DNA of 64,000 nucleotides from Dacryopinax spathularia (Eukaryota; Basidiomycota; Dacrymycetes; Dacrymycetales; Dacrymycetaceae), in the NCBI GenBank assembly GCA_037974965.1, contig JBBPFI010000005.1, positions 744,001 through 808,000 of the forward strand, in the 5' to 3' direction. Below the pieces are notes generated by a model. It searched no databases. It saw only the letters and a list, made by a program, of their open reading frames with translations, and had not been told where the DNA came from. This document shows, piece after piece, positions 12,164 to 24,300 of the stretch. The position numbers and the translations under genes were made by a program. Positions within the stretch are counted from its first letter, which is position 1, and each line of letters opens with the position of its first letter.

Positions 12164-14044
12164 ATGCTGCCTATCCCCTTCAGTGTGTCATGGACCGAAG
12201 CCATCGTAGTTGCGGTGGTCTTCTTCATCGTTGAGCGTATCGCCAACTACTATCGTATGCGTCGGGTACGCTGTACTTCCATGATCAACCGAATATGCGT
12301 CTGACCCTTCTTCAGGAAGTGTCCTTCATTCCTGGTTTGACCTTCCCGGCGTCACCTCTCTCCATGGTAGGGTCGCTGCTGCCACCGAGCAAGTACAACC
12401 CCGGCATGGGTTTCCCTTTCCCATTCAAAGAAGCACTTTACGAGAAGTCCAACATGGAAGCGGCTACCGTGACGGGATTCCTGACGGGAAAGCCGGTCTT
12501 GTACACGAGCGCCCCGGAGGTGATAAAGCAGTTCTTGGCGAACAAGGCTCCTTGGCAGAAGATTAAGCAGTTTGTGGAAGGGGTGGCACCTTTCGGCCCA
12601 AATGTGTTTTCCACGTACAACGAAGATTGGCACAGACAACGCAAGGCCGTCGCTCCAGGATTCGCTGGTCGACTCTATCCTTCTGTTTGGAACGAGACCA
12701 TCGAAACGTACTACGACTGCATGGCCACCGAGAAATGGGAGAAGGAGAGAGAGTTCATCATGCCGGATGTGACTGCGGTAACATCCAAGGTACAAATCAT
12801 GCCTTGGCGCTTGTTAAGGAACGTCTAATTCGCTCCTTAGTTCGCCCTCTATCTTATCGCAAAGTGTGGCTTTGGGATTCCCCTTTCTTGGAAAGACGGT
12901 GCCGACGAGCGTGTCCGAGGCCTGACCTTGGGGCAATGCTTCGAAATTACCAGTAGCAACGTCGCCACGCTCTGCTTCGTCCCTCGTTGGATGTACCGTC
13001 TCCCCGTACCTTTGTAAGCGATCGGACCTCTAACTGAAACCCCTTGCTAACTGATTTTACACCCAGCCTGCGACGACTGGACGATGCAAGCTATGGCCTG
13101 CAAGTAATGCTTCAAGACATTATAGACAAACGTCGAGCAGAGGGCTTTTCGCAAGAGGACCAGCCAAGAGACATCTTCGGTCTTCTTCTGGCAGCGAACG
13201 AGCTTGAGAAGCGAAGCAAAGGGGCGCTCTCCGATGCGGAACTGTTCAGCAATGTATTCCTTTTCATGATGGCGGGACATGGTCAGTGGCTTTATCGCCA
13301 GTAAGGCAATTGGTCTCCGTCCTAACACGTTGAGCAGAGACAACAAGCAAAGCATTGGCGGCTACCCTCGGAGAGCTAGCTAGTCATCCGGGTGCACAGG
13401 AACGCGCCTACGAAGAAATCATGTCTGTCGTCAAGGACAACAGGGACCCGGTAAGATCCGGTGAATGGTGGGACGTTGCCCTTGGCTTACTTGTTCCAGA
13501 GCTACGATGACTGGGACAGGCTCGCGTATCTCCGCGGCTGTTTCCAGGAAGGGATTCGCTTGTTCCGTACGTCACCTATGGCAGCCTTGATGAGCCAGGA
13601 TCGCTCATGCTTCTCCAAGCTACTGCCATGGTCATCATGCGTGAAGCGACCGAGGACACGGTCCTGCAGGTACCCAGCAAGACGGGCGGTACGGTACCCG
13701 TTCATCTCCGCAAGGGACAGTACATCGCTGGCGATAACGCCGGCATGTCCTTCAACCCTCGTCTTTATCCCGAACCGTACGCGTTCAAGCCAGAGCGATG
13801 GCTCGACCCGGAGACGGAGCCCTTGATGACTTTTTCGTGGGGTCCCCGGATCTGCATCGGAAAGAGGTTCGCCACAACCGAGAGCGCTGCTCTGTTGGCG
13901 TTGCTGCTCCGCGACTTCAGGATCGAACCGCTCCTCAAAGAAGGTCAGACACTGGAGCAGTGGCACGCACACTTCGCGGTGGATGTCGAGGACGCTATCG
14001 GCTTTGGACCAAAGCGATTCCCGTTGAAGTTTATTCGCCGTTAG
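12164..14044 (+). CDS. Cytochrome P450 monooxygenase, copy 2 of tandem pair
   Basis: Seven exons fit: 12164-12265, 12316-12789, 12841-13013, 13067-13281, 13338-13450, 13500-13566 and 13620-14044. Each has exactly the same length as its counterpart in the upstream P450, and the product is again 522 residues. An N-terminal anchor is at residues about 8-25 (TEAIVVAVVFFIVERI). AGHETTS spans intron 4, with the Ser-Lys that follows retained. ExxR reads EGIR, PERW is intact, and the haem loop FSWGPRICIGKRFA places the Cys at about 460. Sequence divergence from copy 1 is substantial, so the duplication is not recent and both copies appear intact. Substrate unknown. Confidence 0.93.
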
Positions 14045-14140
14045 AATGACTCCTTAAGCATGTTACATTGACCTGGCCAGTTACTCGATCTTAGAGGGTA
14101 CTATGTCTGTATACGGACTACGTCATTGAAAACGTGGCAG

Positions 14141-14933
14141 TCAGAAATTCATAGGCTGGCTCAAGCGCGCTGTACTCATCTCGCTCCACATCTGAACGCG
14201 TTTCAGTTGTGTTATCGCTGTGTGGGTGACAACAATGTCATTGAGTATGTCCAATGCCAGTGGCCTAATTAGCAGGCCGCCAGGTCTGGTGTGTGCTCGG
14301 AAGAACCCGCCTGGGGCAGATACGCTTCTAGCCACTGGAGTCTCTTTGGCGTCCAGCAGCTGATGACATAGCTCAGCAGCTTCCTACGGGGAAGGGGAAA
14401 TATGATACTTCGAGATGCTCGTCTGTCAGGCCGCCCGTCCATCTCCAGGCGTATTCCGCTTCTTTCACTCGGAAACTGCGCTTCGTCCGCCAATCACTGT
14501 GTAAGGTCAGCTTCTCTGTAAGGAAACCCTCTGAGGACGGTCTTACTACCGAGGAGCGAACCATCCTCGACGAGAAGCGGCCAGGTAGTCCCAAAGTTTC
14601 ACAGTATTGCTGCCATTTGAGTACCGCAGCTCCATCCGCTGGGGTATATAATGATGCCACTCGATCGTCGCAATTTCCGTTTCCAATCCGCCCTCAACCC
14701 GCCAGATAGTCGTAATATCGGTTCCGAACAGGGGTCTGGTGGACTTGGTCTTTATCTTGATTCTTGAAGGCAAGGTCGCCGTCGACCTGGCTGATAGTTC
14801 CGTCCAGCGGGTGGGGCGTCGAGAACGAGAAGTACTTCGCGTCAGCGAAGTCAGGATAAAGCTCTGCAAGACTCTGCAGCTCTGCTGGTTCTGCTTGTCG
14901 ACGGTCGGATGAGGATCTCTCGAAGACCGCCAT
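14141..14933 (-). pseudogene. DUF6593 protein, frameshifted tandem copy
   Basis: This is a paralog of the intact gene at 15118-15909. Three exons correspond: 14933-14550, 14496-14409 and 14359-14141. The second exon is 88 bases, as in the intact copy, and the splice phases match. Exon 1 reads MAVFERSSSDRRQAE onward, but around 14761-14768, in a run read as TTCAAGAATCAAG, one extra base shifts the frame. Removing one A would restore the family sequence that continues as TKSTRPLFGTDITT. Everything downstream (LWDYLAAS, RFRVKEAEYAW-like, GGLLIRPLALDI) is open and conserved. It is either a young pseudogene or holds a sequencing error. DUF6593 has no known function. Confidence 0.75.
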
Positions 14934-15117
14934 TATGCTCTCTGGCAGGATTGAAGCTGAGGATCCCGGTCGTACGGTGAGGGCGCTACTTATGATCGCC
15001 AGCGTTGAGTCCGGCAATGTTGTCATGCACACGTAGAAGGACATAAGGGGTTCTCCTCGCTAGTTACTACAGCGGTATCGATGATGGTAGATCTTGATCC
15101 TAGATTTGACCCGACAA

Positions 15118-15909
15118 TCAGAACTTCAACGTCTGGTTCAAAGCCGCAGCTCCCATATCTCTCCGCGACGCGTTGCTCATCCGTTCCATCTGTGCTATCG
15201 CCGTGTGCGTGACGATGATCTCGTTGAACAAGTCCAATGCCGGCGGGTTGACGAGCAAGCCGCCCGACCTGGTGTAGGGGATGAAGAACCCGCCTGTCTC
15301 GCGTATGTCTCTTGCTAGCGGGGTGTCGTGCGAGTCTAGCAGCTGTTGACAAAGGTTGGCATCTTGGTATGAGGGAGGGGGAATATAATACCTCGAGATG
15401 ACGGTCTTGTGGACCATCGGTCCATGTCCAAGTGTATTCCGCTTCTTTCACTCGGAACCTTCGTTTCGCCTTGAAATCGCTGAAGAGATATAGGTTAGTC
15501 TCTTCCTAGAGAAACCTTAGCAGAAGCCTCACAACTGCGGAGCAAACTGTCTTGGACCAGAAGCCGCCAAATAATCCCATAGCTTCACCGGATTGCTGGT
15601 GTTCGAATACCGCAGTTCCGCCCGGTCAGGTTCATAGTGTTTCCAATCGATCTTCGCAACCTCCGTCTCCAATCCGCCTTCAACCCGTAGAATAGTCGTA
15701 ATATCAGACCCAAACAGCGGTCTGCTCGATTTCGTCTGTATCTTGAACGCAAGGCCGCCATGAACCTCGCTGATAGTCCTGTTCAACGGATCGTGCGTCG
15801 AGAACAAGAAGCGCTTCGCATCAGCGAAAGCAGGAGAAAGTTCGGCGAAACTCTGCGCTTCTTCTTCCGGGTCTGTTTGCCGGTGTTCGGACTTCTCGAA
15901 GAGGCCCAT
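15118..15909 (-). CDS. DUF6593 domain protein
   Basis: Three exons fit: 15909-15536, 15479-15392 and 15342-15118, encoding 228 residues. The first intron uses a slightly unusual GTTGTG donor, but its position equals that of a GTAGTA donor in the neighbouring copy, which supports it. The protein has the features of DUF6593, a domain almost confined to basidiomycetes: an early FSTHDPLNRTISEV segment, SDITTILRVEGG, IDWKHYEPDRAELRY, LWDYLAAS, and a final helix LDLFNEIIVTHTAIAQMER. There is no signal peptide or transmembrane segment. The function of this domain is not known. It is transcribed away from the disordered-protein gene at 17592. Confidence 0.82.
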
Positions 15910-17591
15910 TGTGCCTTCTGAGTATGTTGGATGGGAGGAGTCTGGTCGCCCGGATGGGCGACGACGTCCTAATCATAGAGCTTCATTCCAGCGTAGAGTT
16001 CAGCACTGATATCCGAAAGATGCCGACGTCATGTTCAAAGGAGACCTCGCGGTAAGGGTCCTCGCTAGTTACCTCGCCGACTGGAATGATGGGTTGATGG
16101 GCAAAATGAGCCATATTGACCAAAAGTCATCTTCCTTCCTAAAAGGCTACCTTTTATCAGCGTCGTTGGAGCAGGAAAGTATATCCCAGTTCAGGGATAT
16201 TGGTCATGGACGGTTTCGCTTCATGTTCGGGAGACAAGGGGTGACCGTACGTAAGCTCGACGAGATGAAGCAGCTTATGAAAACGTCTTGGCGCGCGTTT
16301 CTGCAATCAGCATAGGCTGCAGAAGGCCCGCTGAGGTCGGGATGATGCCATATGAAGCGGGCGGGTATTTGGAAGGCCACTTCTTTGGAGGTCTGATCAT
16401 CGTCAGTAAGAGCAAGCGGTTCTTGTCACAAAGATGCAGCAGATGCCTGAACGGGGCAGAATGAGCAGCACGCGGTGATAACGAGACTCTGATCGGCTGT
16501 TGCCTGATTTCTTCGCGCGGGCCGACGCCTTCTTCTCGCTGGCAGAAAGAAGAAGTTTTGCAGTCTTCTGGCAGCAGTTGATCCCGATGGCATGGGTGAG
16601 GAGATAGCCGGAGTTGAGGATGCGGACAAGCTGTGTTGGCACGATCAGACCGGACTATGCTGGCGGTAAGTGCGGCCTGGCGCCATATTCCGTTGGGCAA
16701 AACTGTCTTGCATGCTTTTCAAGAGTTGATTTGGATGAACCGGTCTCATGTCTAACAGGGATGATTGTCTGATTCAAAGCGGGATCGAATGTGGCGCCGT
16801 GTGGCTTTTCCTTAACGGAAGGATGGGATCGCCGGAACGTGTTTGAGAAAGTGACAACGGGCGCCCTTTGCGTTCCATACATACAGTTCATCAATTGCGG
16901 CGAAAGGGATAGAAAACCACACGGGGGAAGGGAGAACGCGGTTGTGGAGGCGAGCAAACCGCTTTTGTTGATCCTCGTTGAGGGCTTTTGCTCATCCAAC
17001 CACCGTTGTGTACAGCTCTGTTCGTTCGACCGCACCGACCATCACTGCAACTGATGCGGGTTTATAGTAGCGAGGCACGGTAACTACGGACGTGACACAC
17101 CGACTGCGGCTCGGTTCCAAATCGGGATCTTCCGCCTGGTCAATTCCTCCGCTGTCATTGTCAGTTGTTGACGACGACCGACCGGGTCGACAATCATCAT
17201 CCAGCTCATCATCCCTCCTCCCAAAAGTCTATCCTTCCTCGCTGTCTTCCTCAGCGCCGCGGACAGAAGCACTGCATCCCCACGCCAGCGTCATCAGAAC
17301 ATCACCCGCTCTCATCGTAGTCCGACGTCCGACGACAACACTCACACGGACGAGCGCTTCGACTTCTCGAGTTGTCTGGTTTAGCCAGGAGACCATATCG
17401 ACATCATCCAGCCTTCGATTGCATCGTCAGCCTATCAGACCTTGTTTGGTCCTCAAGGCAGCGGTCGCTAACTACGCCCTCCCTGTCTTCGCTGGTCATA
17501 GAGGCTTCTTTGGCCACCGCCGCTGCCCTCCTGAAGCATCGTTGACGACCTCTCAACTCACGACCTTTACGAGCACAACACGATTGTAACG
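15910..17591. other. Long divergent intergenic region
   Basis: This 1.7 kb lies upstream of the DUF6593 gene (minus) and the coiled-coil protein gene (plus). A 94-codon frame at 16031-16315 and other short frames show no family features. The C/T-rich stretch 17150-17590 looks like promoter and 5' leader of the plus-strand gene. Confidence 0.45.
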
Positions 17592-19567
17592 ATGTCCTAC
17601 CGACGCTCGCCAGCCGCTACAAGCGTCTCCCTCCCTTCCTTCTCCCAGGCGTTCCGTACGCCATCGCCTAACGGCACATATGCCAGCCACCACTCACATC
17701 CGATGCCGTCACACAGTCGGACTGATTCCCGCGGCGGTCCGCCCATGGGTGAACGACCTCCCAGCAGCAACCATCTTCCGCCTCTCCGTTACATGAATTC
17801 GAGCGACGTAAGGGAAGATCCAAGGCGGCAGGATAGCGGCGAGGGAAGGAAGCGTACGCTGGAGGAGGTAGAAAGGGATGGTGGAAGGGGCCTTAGGGAG
17901 GAGGAAGCTTCGTGCGTCAACATAGCTATTCAAGCATGCATACATCTGACCTACCACTATCCAGTGTCAAGCCAGAGCCGCTCTCCCCACCCGGATCACC
18001 TTATCCCAAGCGAGCTAGGCCTAACAGTGCAACTACGGCGACTCAAGCACACCTTTCACCCAACAACAGTACTCATTCCTCGTCCTCGGGTCCGATACAA
18101 GCGCCCATCTCGCCTATCGTTGCTGGGTTTGCGATCGACCCAGAGCGGCCTGAGGCTGCACAGGATCAAGTCCGTCGAAGCCTCGCTCTGAAGCAGCAGC
18201 AGCAGGATCTGATCCAACGACGGAAGGAGCAAGCTGAAGTCGGCCGCTCAGACAGAGATCGGGAGTGGCATGAGCAGCATCCAACCAGCTCGCCTCACCT
18301 TTCTCACCACACGCCTTTGATCCAGCAGAGATCGCCTGCGCAACAACCGCAGCCACCTCCGCCGCAAAGCCGGACGCTGCCACAACCCAGTCTTGCAGTC
18401 CGTCGTGGTCCTCTCACAGCCTCGAAGGCGGCGACGCTAACGATCCAGACATCGTCTTCTGGTTCGGGCTCCTCGCCTCAACATTCTCGGGAACAGGCGG
18501 ACACGCATACACTTCACCCGGCGCATACATACGGCAGAACCCTGATAAACCATCCCACATCAGCGCTACGTGGAGGTGCTGAAGGTCCAGGCGAGGTACG
18601 ATCCGCCCCGCCACAGCAAACACGTTTCGCCGTACAGCCTCTTCGACCCGAAGCCGGTCGAGTGCATAGTCACCTAGGCGCCGAACGAAGGCCAATCATG
18701 CCCATTTCCCAAACCAGCCGGGAGATGCAGCGCGAGCGAGTTCAAGAACTCCAAACGCCGCGCGAACACCGCCAGCCGCTGTCGAGTGTCCCGCTGAGCC
18801 GAAGCGCGCAGCGGACTCCGAGTGTCTTGAAACCTATTCAACGCGAGAGGGAGCCAAGCCCTCCTCCGACTGGCAGTACAACTGCAGTCTCTATGTCCAG
18901 GCGGGCCACTTTCGACCGACCGGGCTCGCAAGGCGTGTCCGCCGGGCACCATTATCCATTTGGTGGCATGCAGGGCGGCGCTCCTTTGCAGACTGCTCCT
19001 CTTCCCGGACGCGGCGATATCCTGCAGCAACAACAGGCGACTGCCAGCCGGAGTCGCGGTCTCCCTGGGCAGTATCCGCCTCCAACAGCTGGACTTCCTC
19101 CGCCGACTGCTGGCACTTCTGCAGCTGCAGCTGCAGCAAGCGCGACACAAGCCAGCGCGGCATCCACCACCACGAGCAATTTTGACAACCTGACGCCCGA
19201 ACAACGTACATTCCTGCACCCGTTCTTGACGTTCTACGACTCCATCCTCGATTCCCAAAAGCTCAAGGAATGGCTCAAGAAGGAGATCGAGCGTGCTGGC
19301 CGGGCCAACCAGAGCTTGATGGACAACCACCAGGCCATCGAACGCCTTATCAGCAATGCTGTGAAGGGCGTCAGGGAGGAGTTCAGCAGAGAGCGCGAAG
19401 AGTTCGAAAGGAAGATCTCGAGCCTCGAAAGTCGCTTGAGGCAGCTGGAGGAGCGCGCACCGGAGAGTGCTGCTAGCGCGTCTGAGAAACAGGCTGCCGC
19501 GAACGAGAACGGCAAGGAAGCGGAGACCAACGGGATGGAAGTTGACGAACCCGCCAAGGAAACATAG
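17592..19567 (+). CDS. Disordered Ser/Pro/Gln-rich protein with C-terminal coiled coil
   Basis: Two exons fit: 17592-17911 and 17965-19567, joined in phase 2, giving about 640 residues. The N-terminal 500 residues are low complexity (Ser, Pro, Gln, Arg), with a basic cluster PKRARP soon after the splice that could be a nuclear localisation signal. A stretch near residues 160-190 (SLALKQQQQDLIQRRKEQA) is helical and charged. The only well-folded-looking part is C-terminal: NFDNLTPEQRTFLHPFLTFY, then KEWLKKEIERAG and a heptad-like coiled coil ending ESRLRQLEERAP, followed by an acidic tail. I do not recognise the family. A nuclear scaffold or transcription cofactor would fit the composition, but this is inference. 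Confidence 0.75.
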
Positions 19568-20483
19568 CTAAGCCGTGATTAACCAAAGGGCGGACTTCGT
19601 CCTGAGTGAAGGGGTGGCAGAACTGCGACACTCTCAAAAGTATATCCTTCGACTTCATGCCCCAAGAGCATTTTTTCGTGCAACCGGTTATTGGCGACCT
19701 GAGTTGGCAGCATCCCGCCTATCGCTATGCCACCAGGTACCCGCAGTCCGGAGTTGGTGATATAAGTAAGTATTAGTCGGCGGCGAGACGTTGCCGAGCG
19801 GACACTTCCTCAGCCTTCTTTCCGGGTATTGTTGTACGTCGTGGACGACTAAACCATTCGCTTTTCTTTTTCATCATTCTTCTCATCGCTTCTTTCCTCC
19901 AAGATTCGTGCTCTGGGTTATCGGTTATGTCCAGCTCTCTCATTTTTCCATTTTTCATTTGTATATTCTTCACCACTTCATGCTTCGATACCGTTGATTA
20001 TGTATCCTGTTCGTTGTGTGCATATCATGTATGACACAATGGACTTCGACGATAACAAATAGAATCTCGATGAAACCTCGTCTTTGCGATACGTTCATGA
20101 TGCCTTAAATGCGGTGTCAGCTACTGTATTCGCATCGGAATGTGGCCTTATGTCGACGACATGCTGGCCCCCAGAAGATAGCGGCATTGAAGGGGCGGTG
20201 CTAAGTTGCGAAATCTGCGCACTGTACTGCTGTTCGATCAACGGAACCGCAATATCTTCCAAGAGGGGAGTCCAAGTCATGACAATGATGCGATCGCAGG
20301 CCAACATCCTGGTCGGGTCTTTGCTTGCACGGGTAATCCCCTAGCTCGTGAGAGGAGGGTTCTTTGAGAGTCGACTCGGGATCAAATATTCTGCCACTAG
20401 AAACGTTATGGAAAGGTAAGCTAACAAAAGCATCCGATTGGTTCATCTTTCAATCAGATCAACAATTTCCCGAAACTCGCTCG

Positions 20484-20524
20484 CTGCAGCAGGCCGGGGC
20501 GGGTGGGCGGGAGGCCTGCTGCAG
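20484..20524. repeat. Perfect 12-bp inverted repeat around a G-rich loop
   Basis: CTGCAGCAGGCC (20484-20495) is followed by a 17-base G-rich loop and then its exact reverse complement GGCCTGCTGCAG (20513-20524). It lies in a long intergenic region, away from known coding sequence. Confidence 0.85.
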
Positions 20525-21290
20525 AGAGCGCTGGAGCCCTTCGGAGAGGTAAATCCCGAGCTAGGGCTTTGCCGGCGCATAGCACGGCCCCTCTCACAAA
20601 TCACACAGGTGGTACGCTATTGTTAGTGCTGTCAGGATGAGCAGAGCCTCGTCAGAATGACAACTGGAAAGCGACCCCAATGGATATGAAAGGCTCACTG
20701 AGCTAATCGTACATGTGCTGATACGTAACCTCCGGAGCCATGGTCGAATTTGGCCAAAAATAAACGTCACGTGACCACATGCGGCTTCCCGAAGCGCGCG
20801 CGTCGGGCAAACCCTCTTGCCGCGCTTCAGCTTTCTTCTCGTCTGCCATCAGATACGACTGCAGAAAACACTTTGCTCGTGGGAATTCACTCTTCCCTGG
20901 ATAAACGCAAGGATATGTCGCGCGTCTTGTGCAGTCGACGGTCGGAGCCGAAGGAGCTTTCTGGCAACTGTGCTCCTCGAAGGGGATAGCTACTCTTGGC
21001 CGAAGATGCTATCAGAGCTCAGCAGGCTGTAACTTTGCACCACATCGCTGTAAACATTCATTTAAGAAGGCTCGCCGTTTCATCAGTACCCGAGGCTCCT
21101 TGTGCTCGATCAATCATACTCCACAAAGTTCTGCTGTCTGTCGATGAAGGCGTCCTGCCAGCATAAGCATTGGTTAGCAAGATGCGAACCGGTGCATTCC
21201 TCAAGCCAGGAACCGGCTAAGGCTCTCTCGGCACGCTGGACCCGCCATTCTGCTTGACAATACTGTCTCTCGTGAGCGACGCGTAGAAGG

Positions 21291-21304
21291 CGCATATAAG
21301 GACC
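21291..21304 (+). promoter_or_regulatory. Putative TATA box of the NRPS-like reductase
   Basis: GCATATAAGG lies about 100 bases upstream of the start codon at 21393, a plausible spacing for a fungal TATA element and leader. Confidence 0.5.
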
Positions 21305-21392
21305 GCCGTGGACGACTTCGCCTCTTCGTCACTATCCTAGCGCCTAGAAAGCAGTCCCGAGAGAACAACAACAAGACGATAACCCACATCTT

Positions 21393-24300
21393 ATGGAGAA
21401 ACCTCAGACTCGCTATCCCCCTAAATACGTCACTCAGCAAGCTAAAGATGTCTCTGGATTCATTCCACCTCCGTTCGACGGTTCAATGCCCGTGGGAGAG
21501 TTCATCGACTGGTCAGTGCCTCCCGCGCATTCCCTCTCTGGGAAGCTAATATCTCCCAGGCACCTGAAGTACAGCGAGCATCACCCATTTTGCATCCTGG
21601 TGGAGGATGGAGAACAAGAGAATGTGCCAATCACGCATGGAGAGTGTATGTCCTCCTAGCGCCGTGATCTTCAGCAGACGCTGAGCGATTATTGTAGTTG
21701 CCCGGGCAGCTCATCGAATTGGAAAGGATATTCAGGACGCGGTCACCGACGGACCTGCCAATCCCGATGGCACGCCCAAGACCATCGCTCTCCTCTCGGG
21801 GGCAGACACCTTGACGTACTTCACCGTTATGATTGGCGTGATGCGAGCTGGTTTTGAGGTGCGTCCGGACCCATATGACCTACAGTCCGCTTTCTCAACC
21901 TTTGCAAAGGTCTTTCCCATTTCTCATCGGAACTCGGAAGCCGGACTCCAGCACCTGCTCAAAGCCTCCAACTCGCATTACCTCGTGGGCTCCACTGGAT
22001 GGGACGGCAAACCCCAAACAGCTCTGCAGCAGTCAACTCAGCATGTGCTGAACGAGATGAAGACGAGTCACTACGACATTACCCTGATCCCTGAACCTCA
22101 TTTTAGGGATCTTTATCCTCGGCTCGCCTTGAGACCTGTTCCTGCGTACGATCGAGGTGCAGACGTGGAGCGGACAAGGCTTCTTGAACCCCTCTCCACG
22201 ATGGCATCCTACAGGAATGCTGATCCCAATACCCATCCTTGCTTGATAATGCACTCTTCCGGAAGCACGACATTTCCTAAAGTCATCCGCCAGAATCAGC
22301 GAGCTATGCGTTTCTGGATGAATTGGTTGTGGTACGGCGAGGAGGATGTCGGTGGGACTGTGTGCTGTGCTCTCGGGCTTCCTGTGAGTATGCATAACGC
22401 AGCTCTGACGCGCTTCTAAATCCCCTGGCCTGCGATTAGGGGTTTCATGCTGGAGGCATTACGTTCGGCGTGAGTCACTCACATGCAAGAACTTGATCAT
22501 CTGCTGATACACTGTACCGGATAGCTAGGGTTCCCTATCGGAAGTGCGTACCTCTCCCATCGTCCTCATCGGGAATACTCATTTTTGCAGGTGGGGTAAC
22601 AATGGTCCAGTTCATGCCGTCTGAACCGGTGATGCAAGCCACCACTGAAACTACTCTTATGGGACTTCGGAAGTCAAGATGTGACTGGTGCTTTGGCGTA
22701 CCGGCCTTCCTGAATGTGCGTCGTTGCTGGCAGACGGAATGCTACTGTGTTCTCATTGTTGAAACAGGAATATTCTAACGACCCGGAAGTGATCAAGTTT
22801 CTAGCTAGTCAGCGAGGGATCGTAAGTGTGTGACTGTGCAACTTCGGACGTGTGTTGAGAGCGCGAACAGCTCTTTGGATCTGCACCTTTCCCGGAGGAA
22901 GCCGGAGACCGTCTGTTCGCAGGTGGGGCCAACTTGGTCAACATTTACGGAGCCACAGAAGTTGGCATTGTCACCGGATTATCCTTCAAGAACAAGGCGG
23001 ATTGGCTGGTAAGCTTGATTTACTCGATCGAGTCCTGTTTTCTGAACCTAAGTCACCGACAGTATTCCCAAATTTCGCCCATATGCACTCACCGCCTTCA
23101 ACCAGATGACGAAGATGGAGATGTTTATCGGCTCGTATTTGTGGTCTGATCGCTCAAACACAGAAAGGCCGGAGACAAGCTAATAAGGGGGCAGGCAAAT
23201 GAACACTACTCGCCCAACGTGTACAATATTCCTGGAGAAGCCGCGTATGACACGAATGATGTCGTTGTGCCACATCCTATCCATAAGAGTCGTTACCGTA
23301 TTCTTGGGAGGTCGGATGACCAGATCATGCACTCAACTGGGGAGGTAAGTACACCAACTCGCCAGGGTTGTCGTTGCTGACATACCGTAGAAAACCAATC
23401 CGGGTCCTCTCGGTGAGGGAGAATCCACTTTCTTGTCGCCGGTCCATTGACATGGAGCAGAAAACATCATTGCGGGTTCGCCTTTGGTCAAAGCTGCCGT
23501 CTATTTCGGCCGAGAGCGTACTCAAGCGGGAGTTCTGATCGAGCCCTTCACCCCGATCGATGTTACCTCAGAGGCCGCCATCGCAGACTTCCGCAATGCG
23601 ATCTGGCCTTACGTGGATCGAGCCAACAAATTTGGACCCACGCAATCGAGAGTCTTCAAGGAATACATTCTGGTGGCAGATCCAATAACGAAACCGCTAG
23701 CCCGGACACCGAAAGGTTCTATAGCACGGAGTTCGGTCTTGAGGCAGTACGAGGATGAGATCAACCAAGTCGGTATCTCTGGTTGCCACAGGACGCGCTT
23801 ACAACTATTCCCCAGATTTACTCCGCCGTAAACAAATACCATCAATACGACTGGGCCAAACCACCTTCCTCATGGAATGTAGACAGCATTCTTGCCTTCA
23901 TCAAAAGGGTCGTCAACGGCGTAATGGGAGAGGGACGCATTGGCGACGTGGATCCCAAGCAGGATCTCTTTGAGCAAGGATGCGACAGGTGCGGTCCCAA
24001 AAAATTCATACGGACAACTGCTTATCATAGTACAGCTTACAAGCCACCCTCATTCGCAATGCCATTGTGAATGCTCTGCGAACTCAACCACCGGCCTTGA
24101 TGGAGGGGCTTTCACGAAAGCCTCGGGACACCGCCCGAAGCGTTCCTCAAAATGCTGTCTTCAAGTTTCCATCAATCACAGCACTGGCTTTGTTTGTTTC
24201 TGGACTGATCGAGGGCGGAAAGAATGACAATGAATACGATGATCATGTGGAAGCAATGCGATCGCTTGTCCAACAATATAGCCAAGGTTGGCCCGCGAGA

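Larger units (their letters stand above)
19568..21392. other. Long intergenic region
   Basis: This is 1.8 kb with no supported gene. It contains the 3' region of the coiled-coil gene, a perfect 12-base inverted repeat at 20484-20524, and near its right end the promoter of the NRPS-like reductase. Confidence 0.5.

Noticed and set aside
16031-16315. 94-codon frame in the intergenic region
   Set aside because: No similarity pattern, no splice context and no promoter support.
17092-17589. 165-codon frame directly upstream of the coiled-coil gene
   Set aside because: Ser/Thr/Pro-rich reading of a C/T-rich leader; more likely a 5' untranslated region.
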